From positions 3,019,501-3,083,500 of the forward strand of contig NZ_CP022998.1 of NCBI RefSeq assembly GCF_002277895.1: 64,000 bases of DNA. The letters run 5' to 3'. A program made the translations under genes and the position numbers. Each line of letters starts with the position of its first letter. The first letter of the stretch is position 1. The notes under the pieces were generated by a model that did no database searches, had not been told where the DNA came from, and was given only the letters and a program-made list of their open reading frames with translations. Origin of the DNA: Rhizobium sp. 11515TR. GTDB lineage: Bacteria > Pseudomonadota > Alphaproteobacteria > Rhizobiales > Rhizobiaceae. This document shows positions 27,292 to 40,343 of the stretch, in pieces.

Positions 27292-28020
27292 TTACCGCAG
27301 GTCCACGTTGAAGGTGATCCGCTCCGCTGACCACATCGACTCCGAATAAGTAATGGGCACCCCGTCCGCGTCCACGTCCAATTTGCGGGTGATGAGCAGC
27401 GGTACGGATTTCGGCTGCCGGAGGAGCCGCGCCTCTTCCGCCGTCGGCATCCGCGCCTCGATCTCTGTCGATAAGCGCTCATAATCGGTGACGCCATAGC
27501 TGGCGAGTGCCGCCGAGATTGTCGGATACCGCAATCTGGCCTGATCGAAATCAGGAAAACGTTCGGCAGGATAATAGGAATCCCCCAATTCCACCGGTAT
27601 GCCGTCGGCGGTCATGAGGCCGCGACGATGGATGACGGGCGCATTCACCGCCAGCTTCAAATAGGCAGCCACCCGCTCTCCTGCCGGCACGATCTCGTGA
27701 AGGAGCAATTCGCCACCGGGCTCGAAACCTTGTTCGATCAGGTTCTTGGAAAAGCGGGTTCTCTTCGACAAGGAATAGTCGAGCATGCCCCTATGAACGA
27801 ATGTTCCTCGTCCCTGCTCGGCACGCACCAGCCCACGTTGCTCCAGATGCCCCAGCGCCTGACGCACCGTAAAACGGCTGACACCGAAACGCTGCATCAG
27901 TTCCGGCTCGGTCGGCAATTTCGTCCCCGGGGCAAAAGTCCCGGCGGCAATATCTGCCGCCAGGATCTCACCGATCTGATGCCAGAGGGCGCTGCCGCCC
28001 TTGCGATCGATCGTCTCCAT
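27292..28020 (-). CDS. GntR/HutC-family regulator, PhnF-like
   Basis: 242-aa regulator with an N-terminal GntR winged helix (GTKLPTEPELMQRFGVSRFT, VRQALGHLEQRGLV) and a C-terminal UTRA ligand domain (about 85-235). The linker YSLSKRTRFSKNLIEQGFEP closely resembles PhnF of phosphonate operons. No phnG-M genes are in the window, so a phosphonate role is only suggested. ATG 28020 begins one base after the stop of the upstream methyltransferase gene, so the two are coupled; an in-frame TTG at 28038 is the alternative. Confidence 0.85.
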   Translation of the reverse strand: METIDRKGGSALWHQIGEILAADIAAGTFAPGTKLPTEPELMQRFGVSRFTVRQALGHLEQRGLVRAEQGRGTFVHRGMLDYSLSKRTRFSKNLIEQGFEPGGELLLHEIVPAGERVAAYLKLAVNAPVIHRRGLMTADGIPVELGDSYYPAERFPDFDQARLRYPTISAALASYGVTDYERLSTEIEARMPTAEEARLLRQPKSVPLLITRKLDVDADGVPITYSESMWSAERITFNVDLR

Positions 28021-28021
28021 G

Positions 28022-28708
28022 TCAGATACGCTTCTCAAGCCGGAACAGAAGCTTGTATTCGGCTGGATAACTCAATGCATCGAGAATGCTCGGATAATAT
28101 TTCCGGTCCTTCGATGCATGCACGAAACCGTTGTAGCCGAAACGCTTGACGGACACGTCGAAGCCAGCTGCAACGAAGGTATCGATGTAATCCTGGGGTG
28201 ACCGATCCTGCATCGGCGCATTGCTGTTATTGCCGATGAGCTCGAACCATTTCGGCCAGAGCGGCATTTCATTGTGGCATCCGGTCACAGCGTAGTAGAC
28301 GCCGCCGTTGCGCATGGCCTGGTACATCCCCTCGGCATGCTCTCTCAACTTCGGCAGCAGATAGATCACCTCATAGCTGAAGGCCACGTCGAAGCTGTCG
28401 GCAAAGGGTGCCAGATCGGTCGTGACATGAAACTGCAGCGGCATGTTGCCTGCGGCTTCGACAGCAGCAGCCACCGACTCCGAAGCGATATCGATGCCGA
28501 CGCCGCGTCGGAAGGGCCTCATGGCATAAAGCAAACGCAGGAATCCGCCGCGATTGCAACCGAAATCCAGAATAGTCTTGGAGGAGAAATCCCGCTCCGG
28601 CACCGTCTCGATGAAGTGGCGCCAATAAGGGCTATGCGATTCTGCCATTGCGGCGTCACCCTGCGGTTCCTTGTGCCAGGTGGCGTAAGTCGTTTCTGCG
28701 TTTGCCAT
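28022..28708 (-). CDS. class I SAM-dependent methyltransferase
   Basis: 228-aa cytosolic methyltransferase. Motif I is TILDFGCNRGGFLRLLYAM, the acidic strand after it is GVGIDIASES, and a later motif is AMRNGGVYYAVTGCH. The substrate is unknown. It is the first gene of a two-gene unit with the PhnF-like regulator, with a one-base gap between stop and start. The C-terminal half (GYNGFVHASKDRKYYPS) is not one I can place in a named subfamily. Confidence 0.85.
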   Translation of the reverse strand: MANAETTYATWHKEPQGDAAMAESHSPYWRHFIETVPERDFSSKTILDFGCNRGGFLRLLYAMRPFRRGVGIDIASESVAAAVEAAGNMPLQFHVTTDLAPFADSFDVAFSYEVIYLLPKLREHAEGMYQAMRNGGVYYAVTGCHNEMPLWPKWFELIGNNSNAPMQDRSPQDYIDTFVAAGFDVSVKRFGYNGFVHASKDRKYYPSILDALSYPAEYKLLFRLEKRI

Positions 28709-28806
28709 GATGCTCTCGCTGTTGGAGTGGACTGAGCTTGAGATAGCGCAGCTTCATGACAGCCACATGAATTCGTCCGGACGACTGGACTTATGAAATC
28801 AGCCAA

Positions 28807-28841
28807 ATAAAAAGGGCTCCACCGCAGCGGAGCCCTTTTTA
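28807..28841 (-). terminator. intrinsic terminator of the sugar ABC operon
   Basis: AAAAAGGGCTCC (28809-28820) pairs with GGAGCCCTTTTT (28829-28840). The minus-strand transcript leaving the ATPase gene at 28859 meets the hairpin and then a T-run. Confidence 0.88.
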
Positions 28842-28858
28842 CAAATGATCTAGATGAA

Positions 28859-29863
28859 TTACACCCGGATCGCCTTGTCATTCACATCGAAACGATGCAT
28901 CTGGTTCGCATTCGGCGTCGCATAAACCATCTCGTCCGGCTCGTATTTGTGTTCACCGAAGAGACGAACGGTGAGAAGACCGGTAGTCTCCGACTCCAGA
29001 TAGATGATCGTGTCCGCACCGAGATGCTCAACGTGGATGACTTTGGCGGCCCATGTACCCTGATCGCGTGCTAGCGTGATGTGCTCGGGGCGTATGCCGA
29101 TGGTCTTGGCGCCACTTTGGCCGAGGCGCTCGGCCGGGATGAAATTCATCTGCGGCGAGCCGATGAAGCCGGCAACGAAGGTGTTGGCCGGACGGTTATA
29201 AAGCTCCATCGGCGAGCCGATCTGCTCGATCGCACCGGCATTGAGCACGACGATCTTATCGGCAAGCGTCATTGCCTCCACCTGATCGTGGGTAACGTAG
29301 ATCATGGTTGCCTTCAGGCTGCGATGCAGCCGGGCGATTTCGAGACGTGTCTGCACACGTAGCGCCGCATCGAGATTCGACAGCGGCTCGTCGAAGAGGA
29401 AAAGCTCCGGTTCGCGCACGATGGCGCGGCCGATGGCGACGCGCTGGCGCTGGCCGCCGGAAAGCTCCGATGGCCGGCGGGCGAGATAGGGCGCAAGTGA
29501 GAGCATGCCGGAGGCCTTTTCGACACGGCTGTCGATCTCGGCCTTCGCGGTGCCGGCTTGCTTGAGGCCTAGGCCCATATTGTCCTTGACGGTCAGATGC
29601 GGATAGAGCGCATAGGACTGGAAGACCATCGAGATGCCACGCTTGGCAGGCGGTGTCACGGTCACATCCTGGCCGTTGATCAGCACGGCACCGGAGGTCA
29701 CATCTTCGAGACCAGCGATGCTGCGCAGCAGGGTCGACTTGCCGCAGCCGGAAGGACCGACGAAGATGACGAACTCACCATCCTTCACCTCGAGGTCGAT
29801 GCCCTTCAGCACGTCATGCGTACCATAGGCCTTGCGGATGGATTTCAGTTGAAGCGATCCCAC
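28859..29863 (-). CDS. carbohydrate ABC transporter ATP-binding protein (UgpC/MsmK-like)
   Basis: 334-aa CUT1-family ATPase. Walker A is [12 protein letters not shown], signature [15 protein letters not shown], Walker [18 protein letters not shown]-loop VTHDQVEAM; the C-terminal regulatory/TOBE part begins near [13 protein letters not shown] with [10 protein letters not shown]. The start is GTG 29863 with AAGGA about 9 nt upstream. It is the last gene of a minus-strand operon: binding protein, two permeases, Gfo/Idh oxidoreductase, ATPase. Confidence 0.92.
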   Translation of the reverse strand: MGSLQLKSIRKAYGTHDVLKGIDLEVKDGEFVIFVGPSGCGKSTLLRSIAGLEDVTSGAVLINGQDVTVTPPAKRGISMVFQSYALYPHLTVKDNMGLGLKQAGTAKAEIDSRVEKASGMLSLAPYLARRPSELSGGQRQRVAIGRAIVREPELFLFDEPLSNLDAALRVQTRLEIARLHRSLKATMIYVTHDQVEAMTLADKIVVLNAGAIEQIGSPMELYNRPANTFVAGFIGSPQMNFIPAERLGQSGAKTIGIRPEHITLARDQGTWAAKVIHVEHLGADTIIYLESETTGLLTVRLFGEHKYEPDEMVYATPNANQMHRFDVNDKAIRV

Positions 29864-29875
29864 AGTCTTTTGTCC

Positions 29876-30940
29876 TTATAGATAAACGGGCTTGCCGGTG
29901 CGCACGCTCTCATCGGCAGCGAGGCATATGCGCAGAGATTGAACGGCATCAGTCATATGACGATTGAGGTCGAGATCCTCGCGGATGGCCTTGAGCATGA
30001 AAGCCTGCTCGAAGTCGCAGAGCTCCTGGTGGCCCGGTTCGCCATCCATGTGCAGGTCCTGATCCGGCCGGATGAACTGACCGTTGGGTCCCGTCTCGGC
30101 GCTATGCAGCCGGATGACGGACGTCTTCGTGTGCATGTCGATATCGTCGGATTTGGCATTCTGGTCCATGGCGATCGACACCGAGCCGTTGGGCGACATC
30201 ACGTCCTTCACGAAGAAAGCCGTCTCTGAGATCATTGGACCCCAGGCGGCCTCGTACCAGCCGACGGAACCATCTTCGAAGATCACTTGCAGATGGCCGT
30301 AATTATACATGTCCGGCTTGATCTCCTGCGTCAGCCGCAGGCCCATGCCGCGCACCTCGACGGGCTTGGCATCGGTGATCTGGCACATGACGTCGACATA
30401 ATGCACGCCGCAATCCACGATCGGCGACGTCATCTGCATCAGCGCCTTGTGCGTCGCCCAAGTCGGGCCGCTCGATTGCTGATTGAGGTTCATGCGGAAT
30501 ACATACGGACCGCCGAGCTTGCGCGCTTCGGCAATCAACCGCATCCACGAGGGATGATGGCGCAGGATGTAGCCGATCGTCAGCTTCTTGCCGGCTTTCT
30601 TTGCCGCCGCGACCACACGCTCGGCATCTTCGACCGTCGTGGCCAGCGGCTTCTCGACGAAGACGTGGCAGCCGGCTTCGAAGGCCATGACCGCGAAATC
30701 GGCATGGCTGTCGGAATAGGTATTGATGGAGCAGAGGTCCGGCTTCAGCTCCTTCAATGCGATCTCGAAATCCGGATGGACCGTATATTCGCGCAACTCC
30801 TCAGGCAGATCCCGCTTGGAGCGGTTGACGAGGCCGACGATCTCGAAGCCCGGATTGTTGTGATAGGCCAGCGCATGGCTGCGGCCCATATTGCCAAGGC
30901 CGGCAACGAGAACGCGGATCGGCTTTTCAGATAGGCTCAC
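29876..30940 (-). CDS. Gfo/Idh/MocA-family oxidoreductase
   Basis: 354-aa NAD(P)-dependent sugar or cyclitol dehydrogenase. The Rossmann motif is VLVAGLGNMGRSHA, followed by HVFVEKPLATTVEDAE with the conserved Lys, and MTSPIVDCGVHYVDVM with the family's Asp-X3-His. The start is GTG 30940, which overlaps the upstream permease stop (GTGA). Lying inside the transporter operon, it probably acts on the imported sugar. ATPase translation starts 12 nt after its stop. Confidence 0.92.
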   Translation of the reverse strand: MSLSEKPIRVLVAGLGNMGRSHALAYHNNPGFEIVGLVNRSKRDLPEELREYTVHPDFEIALKELKPDLCSINTYSDSHADFAVMAFEAGCHVFVEKPLATTVEDAERVVAAAKKAGKKLTIGYILRHHPSWMRLIAEARKLGGPYVFRMNLNQQSSGPTWATHKALMQMTSPIVDCGVHYVDVMCQITDAKPVEVRGMGLRLTQEIKPDMYNYGHLQVIFEDGSVGWYEAAWGPMISETAFFVKDVMSPNGSVSIAMDQNAKSDDIDMHTKTSVIRLHSAETGPNGQFIRPDQDLHMDGEPGHQELCDFEQAFMLKAIREDLDLNRHMTDAVQSLRICLAADESVRTGKPVYL

Positions 30941-31776
30941 TTGACTGCTCCGGAGGTAATGCCGCGAATGAGTTGGCGCGAAAAGATGACGTATAGGATG
31001 AGGATCGGCAGGATAGCGAGCGTTAGCGCCGCCAGCACCGCATTCCAGTTGGTGACGAACTGGCCGATGAAGATCTGCGATCCGAGCGTCACCGTCTTTG
31101 TTGCCTCGCTCGGCGCCAGGATCAACGGGAACCAAAGATCGTTCCAGATCGGGATCATGGTGAAGACCGCAACCGTCGCCATCGCCGGACGAACCAGCGG
31201 CAAGACGAGGCGGAAGAAGATTGCGTACTCGCTGAGGCCGTCGATACGACCGGCATTCTTCAGGTCGTCGGAAACCGTCCGCATGAACTCGGACAGGATG
31301 AAGATCGCCAGCGGCAGGCCCTGTGCCGTATAGACGAGGATCAGCGCCGTCAGCGTGTTGACCAGGCCGGCGGCCACCATGCCCTGCAGGATCGCAACGG
31401 TGCCGAGACGGATCGGGATCATGATCCCGATCGCCAGATAAAGCCCCATGACCGTATTGCCACGGAAGCGATACTCCGACAGCGCGAAGGCGGCCATCGC
31501 TCCGAACAGCAGCGTCAGGATGATCGAGACGATCGTGACAACAAAGCTGTTCTGAAAATAGGTGAGGAAATCCCCCTGCTTCAGAACGGTGTCATAGCCG
31601 ATCATGCTGAAGGAGGATGGCGTCGGGACGCTCAAGGGTGCGCGGAAAATCGAGGCGCGATCCTTGAACGAATTGATGACCGTCAGGAACACCGGAAAGA
31701 TGGCGACGAGCGTATAGGCGATGAGCGCCAGATGTACGAAGCCGGTACGAAGAGTGGAAGTGCGTGCCTTGGACAT
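30937..31776 (-). CDS. carbohydrate ABC transporter permease (MalG-type)
   Basis: 279-aa CUT1 permease with about six helices, beginning FVHLALIAYTLVAIFPVFLT. The coupling loop is DDLKNAGRIDGLSEYAIFFR followed by LVLPLVRPAMATVAVF. The C-terminus FSRQLIRGITSGAVK is typical of MalG-type proteins. It is coupled to the next gene by a 4-nt overlap and lies 12 nt after the first permease. Confidence 0.93.
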   Translation of the reverse strand: MSKARTSTLRTGFVHLALIAYTLVAIFPVFLTVINSFKDRASIFRAPLSVPTPSSFSMIGYDTVLKQGDFLTYFQNSFVVTIVSIILTLLFGAMAAFALSEYRFRGNTVMGLYLAIGIMIPIRLGTVAILQGMVAAGLVNTLTALILVYTAQGLPLAIFILSEFMRTVSDDLKNAGRIDGLSEYAIFFRLVLPLVRPAMATVAVFTMIPIWNDLWFPLILAPSEATKTVTLGSQIFIGQFVTNWNAVLAALTLAILPILILYVIFSRQLIRGITSGAVK

Positions 31777-31788
31777 GGGTCGCGCTCC

Positions 31789-32742
31789 TCAGAACTGGTA
31801 ACGGCGGATGCGCCGCTGCACGATGAAAAGATAAAAGGACACACCGGCAAGGATGATGAGGAACATCACCGTCGCGATCGTCGCGCCCATCGAGCGGTCG
31901 CCGAGCTGCAGCTGGAAGCCGAAGAAAACGCGATAAAGCAGCGTACCCAGGATATCGGTCGAGCCATCCGGCCCCGCCAATGCGCCTTGCACGGTATAAA
32001 CTAGGTCGAACGCATTGAAATTGCCGACGAAGGTGAGGATCGAGATGATGCCGATCGCCGGCAGCACCAGCGGCAGCTTGATCTTCCAGAACTGACTCCA
32101 GCCAGTGACGCCGTCGCATTCGGCCGCCTCGATAACCTCTTCGGGAATATTCAGCAGTGCGGCATAGATCAGCATCATCGGAATGCCGACATATTGCCAG
32201 ACCGAAATAAGCGCGACGGTAATCAGCGCCGTGCTCGGCCTGCCGAGCCACGGGGCGAAGAACGATTTCAGGCCAATGACATTCAGAAGCTCGGGCGCAA
32301 CACCCCAAAGCGGCGAAAGGATCAGCTTCCATATGAAGCCGACGACGACGAAGGAAAGCAGCGTCGGCAGGAAGATGGCCGTACGATAAAAGGCGACGAA
32401 GCGCAGCTTCGGCAGCGACAGGAGCGCCGCCAGCGCGACACCGATCGGATTCTGCACGCACATATGGATGGCAAAGAAAATCAGGTTGTTGCGCAGCGCA
32501 TTCCAGAAATCATGCGACCAGCGGTCGTCACCGAACAGGATCTTGAAGTTGTTCAGGCCGACGAAGACAGATTGATTGTCGACGACGTTGTAAAGCGACA
32601 GCCGCAAGGTCTCGATCAACGGCAGGATCATGACCGCGGTATAGACAACGAAGGCCGGGAAAAGGAAAACGAGGATGTGCCAGCGCTTGGAGCGTCTGAT
32701 CGGCGTAACCTCAAGGGCGTCTGATGTCGCGGCGTCGCTCAT
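31789..32742 (-). CDS. carbohydrate ABC transporter permease (MalF-type)
   Basis: 317-aa CUT1 permease. Helix 1 is WHILVFLFPAFVVYTAVMIL, the family segment GLNNFKILFGDDRW follows it, and the coupling loop is EEVIEAAECDGVTGWSQFWK followed by IKLPLVLPAIG. It pairs with the MalG-type permease directly downstream. An attenuator-like hairpin at 32897-32929 separates it from the binding-protein gene upstream. Confidence 0.93.
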   Translation of the reverse strand: MSDAATSDALEVTPIRRSKRWHILVFLFPAFVVYTAVMILPLIETLRLSLYNVVDNQSVFVGLNNFKILFGDDRWSHDFWNALRNNLIFFAIHMCVQNPIGVALAALLSLPKLRFVAFYRTAIFLPTLLSFVVVGFIWKLILSPLWGVAPELLNVIGLKSFFAPWLGRPSTALITVALISVWQYVGIPMMLIYAALLNIPEEVIEAAECDGVTGWSQFWKIKLPLVLPAIGIISILTFVGNFNAFDLVYTVQGALAGPDGSTDILGTLLYRVFFGFQLQLGDRSMGATIATVMFLIILAGVSFYLFIVQRRIRRYQF

Positions 32743-32896
32743 GGCTTTCTGCCTGTTTTTCTTGGCTGCTTGATGAGACGGCAGCGCAAAGGTTCAAATC
32801 CGCCCGTTGCCCCGGCTCTCCGGCCAGATGGAAGCGATATCAGGCGTGTCGAATGTAGCGGCGAGATGATCGCCAATCCAATTACTCAAGATAATG

Positions 32897-32929
32897 AAAA
32901 GGGCGAGGAGCCTGGAAGGCCCCTCGCCC
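32897..32929 (-). terminator. attenuating hairpin after the binding-protein gene
   Basis: On the minus strand GGGCGAGG pairs with CCTCGCCC (32901-32908 and 32922-32929) and is followed by TTTTCATT. It probably reduces read-through into the permease genes. Confidence 0.7.
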
Positions 32930-32943
32930 GCGTCATGCAATAC

Positions 32944-34203
32944 TTACTTGCCCGGCTTGTACCAGCTGTCGAGGCCCTTCTGGAGTTTCGCGGCAGCCTG
33001 TTCCGGAGTATCCGTGCCGTTGATCACGTTTGCGGATTCGGTCCATGTCTCATTTTCCAGGTTCGGCGTGCCGCGCGACAGGATCTGATAGGTGGAACGA
33101 ACGGTCGACTTGTGATTGTCACGCCAAGAAACGAATTCCTGGGCGAGCGCATCGCTCATCTTCACCGGATGCGAGTTGAGGCTGAAGAAGCCCGGCAGCG
33201 AGTTGGCATAGATGGTTGCAAACTCGTCGGAAGCGACCCAGTCGAGGAACTTCTTGGCTTCTTCCTGGTGCTTGCTCTTCGTATTCAGGCCGACACCGAT
33301 ATCCGGATGGTCGGAGATGTAGGCGGTGTCGCCAGCCTTTGCGACCGGCGGCGGGAAGGCGCCCATCTTGAATTGCGCCTGCGTGTTGAAGAGAGCAATT
33401 TCCCAGGAGCCGGCCGGATAAATCGCAGCCTTGCCGAGCGTGAAGAGGTTCTGGCTGTCGGCATAGCCCTGCGCTTCGAAGCCATCACCGAGGTAGGGCT
33501 TCCATTTGGCCAGTTCCTTGTAGGGATCGACCCACGGAGCGTCCGTCAGCTTTTCTTTGCCAGCGATCAAAGCCTTGCGGCCTTCCTCACCTTTCCAGTA
33601 GTTCGGGCCGATGTTCTGGTAGCCCATGGTTGCGGCTTCCCAGAGGTCCTTCGTGCCCATCGCCATCGGAATGTAGGTGCCGTCAGCCTTGATCTTGTCA
33701 AGAACAGCGAAGAACTCGTCCCGCGTCGTCGGTACCTTCAGGCCGAGCTTGTCGAAAGCGTCCTTGTTGTAGATGAAGCCGTGGATGACCGAAGCCATCG
33801 GCACGCAGAAGGTCGACTTGCCATCATCGGTCGACCAAGCAGCCTTGGCGACAGCCGAGAAGTTTTCCATGCCCTTCAGCTTGGTCAGATCGGCAAGATG
33901 CTTCTTGTTGAAGAGATCGAGCGAGGCGTCGAACGGACGGCAGGTGATGATATCGCCCGCGGAACCGGCATCGAGCTTGGCGTTCAGCGATGCGTTGTAT
34001 TCGGTTGGAGCCGTCGGCGAGAAGACGATCTTGATCCCCGGGTTCTTCGCTTCGAAAGCCGGGATGATCTTTTCCTGCCAGATCTGCAGGTCGTCGTTAC
34101 GCCAGCTTTCAACCGTCAGCGTCACATCGGCCGCATGCGCCAGGCTGACAGACGTCAGCAGGCTCGATGCAAGAAGCAAGCCTTTCAGAACATTGGTTTT
34201 CAT
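32944..34203 (-). CDS. carbohydrate ABC transporter substrate-binding protein
   Basis: 419-aa periplasmic CUT1 binding protein. The signal peptide (residues 1-23) ends SLAHAAD. The mature protein has the family 1 pattern: VESWRNDDLQIWQEKIIPAF, STFCVPMASVIHGFIYNKDA, FTLGKAAIYPAGSWEIALF and a C-terminal PEQAAAKLQKGLDSWY. The start is ATG 34203 behind AGGAGAGGG, a strong ribosome site. It is divergent from an amino-sugar kinase/GntR pair, suggesting GlcNAc, a derivative or an oligomer as ligand; that is inference. Confidence 0.92.
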   Translation of the reverse strand: MKTNVLKGLLLASSLLTSVSLAHAADVTLTVESWRNDDLQIWQEKIIPAFEAKNPGIKIVFSPTAPTEYNASLNAKLDAGSAGDIITCRPFDASLDLFNKKHLADLTKLKGMENFSAVAKAAWSTDDGKSTFCVPMASVIHGFIYNKDAFDKLGLKVPTTRDEFFAVLDKIKADGTYIPMAMGTKDLWEAATMGYQNIGPNYWKGEEGRKALIAGKEKLTDAPWVDPYKELAKWKPYLGDGFEAQGYADSQNLFTLGKAAIYPAGSWEIALFNTQAQFKMGAFPPPVAKAGDTAYISDHPDIGVGLNTKSKHQEEAKKFLDWVASDEFATIYANSLPGFFSLNSHPVKMSDALAQEFVSWRDNHKSTVRSTYQILSRGTPNLENETWTESANVINGTDTPEQAAAKLQKGLDSWYKPGK

Positions 34204-34748
34204 TTCCCTCTCCTGTTTTCCGCACCATAGCAAGGCGCTGTTCTCGATCTGAAAATCCGCTGGCCGATCCGAGGAAACGGGCAGCGCTCCATAGGGACCG
34301 CCAATATTGCCGACCCCTCCATGCAAAAGGCTTCAAAGGCTTTGCGCCCGATCGGCCCAATCAATTGCCGTCGCCGCCACCAGACAGAGACACAGCAAGA
34401 ACCACGCGGGAAAATTATGACGAACGTCGAAACGGGATCCTCCTGATCCCCAGCGGCCTGGCGCAACGACGAGATGTGCACCCTTCCGCCTCACTTACCG
34501 GCTATTGTTTTTCTGCCGGCTTTACCGATGTCCGTTCACACTGTTCCCTTGGGCCGAATTAAGTCCAAAAAAATACCAATTGTCCAGCCGAATTTAACTT
34601 TCGGATACAAAAAGATTGAAGCTCATTATTTTATATAAATAATTCAATAGGATAAAAACAATCAAAAATGCCCGCCTTACCTATTGGTAAATGGTATTTT
34701 TTTGGTATTGTATGGAAAAACGATGAACAGGCGGCATCCGGAGGCATG
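34204..34748. other. 545-bp divergent regulatory region between sugar importer and kinase operon
   Basis: No convincing gene. The part from about 34560 to 34720 is AT-rich, unlike its neighbours. It holds TGGTATTTTTTTGG at 34692-34705 and its inverse CCAAAAAAATACCA at 34565-34578, plus the palindrome at 34677-34690. It probably contains both divergent promoters. Confidence 0.6.
34677..34690. promoter_or_regulatory. candidate GntR operator TTACCTATTGGTAA
   Basis: A palindrome with arms TTACC and GGTAA around TATT, 59-72 nt upstream of the kinase start. It overlaps a cluster of GGTA/TACC words. The likely binder is the GntR regulator encoded at 35630. Confidence 0.5.
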
Positions 34749-35633
34749 ATGGGGCAGTTTGCAATTGGTATCGATGGCGGTGGCACGAGTTGCAGAGCGG
34801 CTGTCATAGACGCTACGGGACAGGTGCTTGGCACCGGCAAGGCTGGCGCGGCGAACATCCTCTCCGATCTGGAAAACTCGCTGATTCATATCGTCGCCTC
34901 GGCAAAGCAGGCCTTGATCGATGCGAACCTCGCCCCCGAACTGCTACGGGAATTGCCAGCCGTTATCGGAACCGCCGGGGCCAATGTCGGCAATTATGGT
35001 AAACAGGTCGAAGGCGCCTTGCCCTTTGCCAGCACGCGTGTCGTCACCGATGCAACCATCGCCCTTCAAGGCGCGCTTGGCGACGCCGATGGCGTTATCG
35101 GCGCCTTCGGTACCGGCTCTGTCTACAATGCCCGCCGCGGCGGCAAAAGCTGGGGCATCGGCGGCTGGGGGTTTGTCGTCGGCGATCAGGCAAGCGGCGC
35201 ACGCCTCGGCCGCGATCTGCTCGAAAAAGCGCTTCTGGCTCATGACGGGGTGACACCCGGCTCAGCGCTGACGGCATCGATCATGGCCGAATACGGCAAT
35301 GATCCCGAACGGATCGTCGAATTTGCGCACGCCTCCAAGCCCAAGGACTTTGCCCGCTATGCGCCTGTTATCTTCGAATATGCCGGAATGGAGGATGCGG
35401 TCGCCATCGACATCGTGAGAACTGCGGCGAAATCGATAACCGAAAGCCTGGACGCGCTGCTTTGGCTGGAATGCCCTTCGATCTGCCTTCTCGGCGGCGT
35501 CGCTCAGGCCTATCGTCCCTGGCTCGACGAACGTCACAAGGCGATTCTCGCCGAACCCAAGGGCGATGTCTTGCGCGGCGCCGTGGAACTGGCAGCAAAA
35601 TTGCTGCGGGGCGGAGAGGAAAACAGGGCATGA
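34749..35633 (+). CDS. BadF/BadG-type ATPase, N-acetylglucosamine kinase-like
   Basis: 294-aa ASKHA-fold kinase. The phosphate-1 loop is IGIDGGGTSCRAAVIDATG, the mid-domain has IGTAGANVGNYG, phosphate-2 is GVIGAFGTGSVYNAR followed by GGWGFVVGDQASGARLGRD, and the adenosine loop is CLLGGVAQAYRPWL. It probably phosphorylates an amino sugar brought in by the divergent importer. Two ATGs are adjacent (34746, 34749); the second is better placed after GGAGG. It overlaps the regulator by 4 nt. Confidence 0.87.
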   Translation: MGQFAIGIDGGGTSCRAAVIDATGQVLGTGKAGAANILSDLENSLIHIVASAKQALIDANLAPELLRELPAVIGTAGANVGNYGKQVEGALPFASTRVVTDATIALQGALGDADGVIGAFGTGSVYNARRGGKSWGIGGWGFVVGDQASGARLGRDLLEKALLAHDGVTPGSALTASIMAEYGNDPERIVEFAHASKPKDFARYAPVIFEYAGMEDAVAIDIVRTAAKSITESLDALLWLECPSICLLGGVAQAYRPWLDERHKAILAEPKGDVLRGAVELAAKLLRGGEENRA

Positions 35634-36394
35634 CCGAAGATTTGAGTGCAATCTTCTCGCCGGAGCGCCTTTCCGTGGGCGGCACAGGCCCGCTCTACGT
35701 CAAGCTGCGCCGCACGCTCGAGGAGGCAGTGAAGGTCGGGAGGCTGAAGCATGGGGATGCACTGCCGCCAGAACGTGACATTGCCGAATTTGCTGCGGTC
35801 AGCCGCGTCACTGTCCGCAAGGCAATCGACGACCTCGTCGCCGAAGGCATACTCGTCCGCCGCCACGGCTCGGGTACATTCGTCGCAAAACCCGTTTCAA
35901 AGGTGGAGCAGCGGCTGTCGCAGCTGACATCCTTTACCGAGGACATGGCGCGGCGCGGCATGACAGCTCGCTCCGAATGGCTGCATAAGGGTATCCACAC
36001 GCCCTCCCCGGATGAGATGATGATCCTCGGCCTTGCCGCCGACACCAAGGTATCGCGGCTGAGCCGTCTCCGCATTGCCGACGATCAGCCACTGGCGATC
36101 GAGCATGCCAGTGTCTCCGGCGAATTCCTACCGGATCCGTCTGTTGTGACCACATCGCTCTACGCAGAACTGGAAAAGCGTCAGGTGCGCCCTGTTCGTG
36201 CGGTGCAGCGCATATCCGCGACCAACATGAAAGAGGCCGATGCGGGCTTGCTCGGCGTTCCCGTCGGCGCGGCCGGCCTTTCGATCGAGCGCATCTCCTA
36301 TCTCGGCTCCGGTCGGGCAGTCGAATTCACCCGGTCGCTCTATCGCGGCGACGCCTATGATTTCGTCGCGGAACTGACGATTGGCGCGAATTAG
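35630..36394 (+). CDS. GntR/HutC-family regulator (NagR/DasR-like)
   Basis: 254-aa regulator with an N-terminal winged helix (HGDALPPERDIAEFAAVSRV, TVRKAIDDLVAEGIL) and a UTRA ligand domain from about residue 95 (LSRLRIADDQPLAIEHASV, GRAVEFTRSLYRGDAYDFV). Such regulators sense phosphorylated amino sugars in the NagR and DasR cases. ATG 35630 overlaps the kinase stop (ATGA), so kinase and regulator are coupled. It probably represses the divergent sugar importer and itself. Confidence 0.88.
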   Translation: MTEDLSAIFSPERLSVGGTGPLYVKLRRTLEEAVKVGRLKHGDALPPERDIAEFAAVSRVTVRKAIDDLVAEGILVRRHGSGTFVAKPVSKVEQRLSQLTSFTEDMARRGMTARSEWLHKGIHTPSPDEMMILGLAADTKVSRLSRLRIADDQPLAIEHASVSGEFLPDPSVVTTSLYAELEKRQVRPVRAVQRISATNMKEADAGLLGVPVGAAGLSIERISYLGSGRAVEFTRSLYRGDAYDFVAELTIGAN

Positions 36395-36429
36395 CTTACG
36401 TCTGCAAGACCGTAAAAATCCCAGAATCA

Positions 36430-36473
36430 AAAAAAGCGCCACCCCAACCGAATGGCTGAGGTGGCGCTTTTAT
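36430..36473. terminator. bidirectional intrinsic terminator
   Basis: AAAAGCGCCAC (about 36432-36442) pairs with GTGGCGCTTTT (36461-36471). It lies between the convergent GntR gene and metH and carries T-runs on both strands. Confidence 0.85.
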
Positions 36474-36524
36474 ATAGAATCAAATTCTAAGCTAAACACT
36501 GCAAGTCTTTGACATGACTCGCGA

Positions 36525-40301
<3,777 letters not shown>

Positions 40302-40343
40302 AAGCGAACTCCTCTGGCCTGATTGCGACTCCGCACTCAGATC

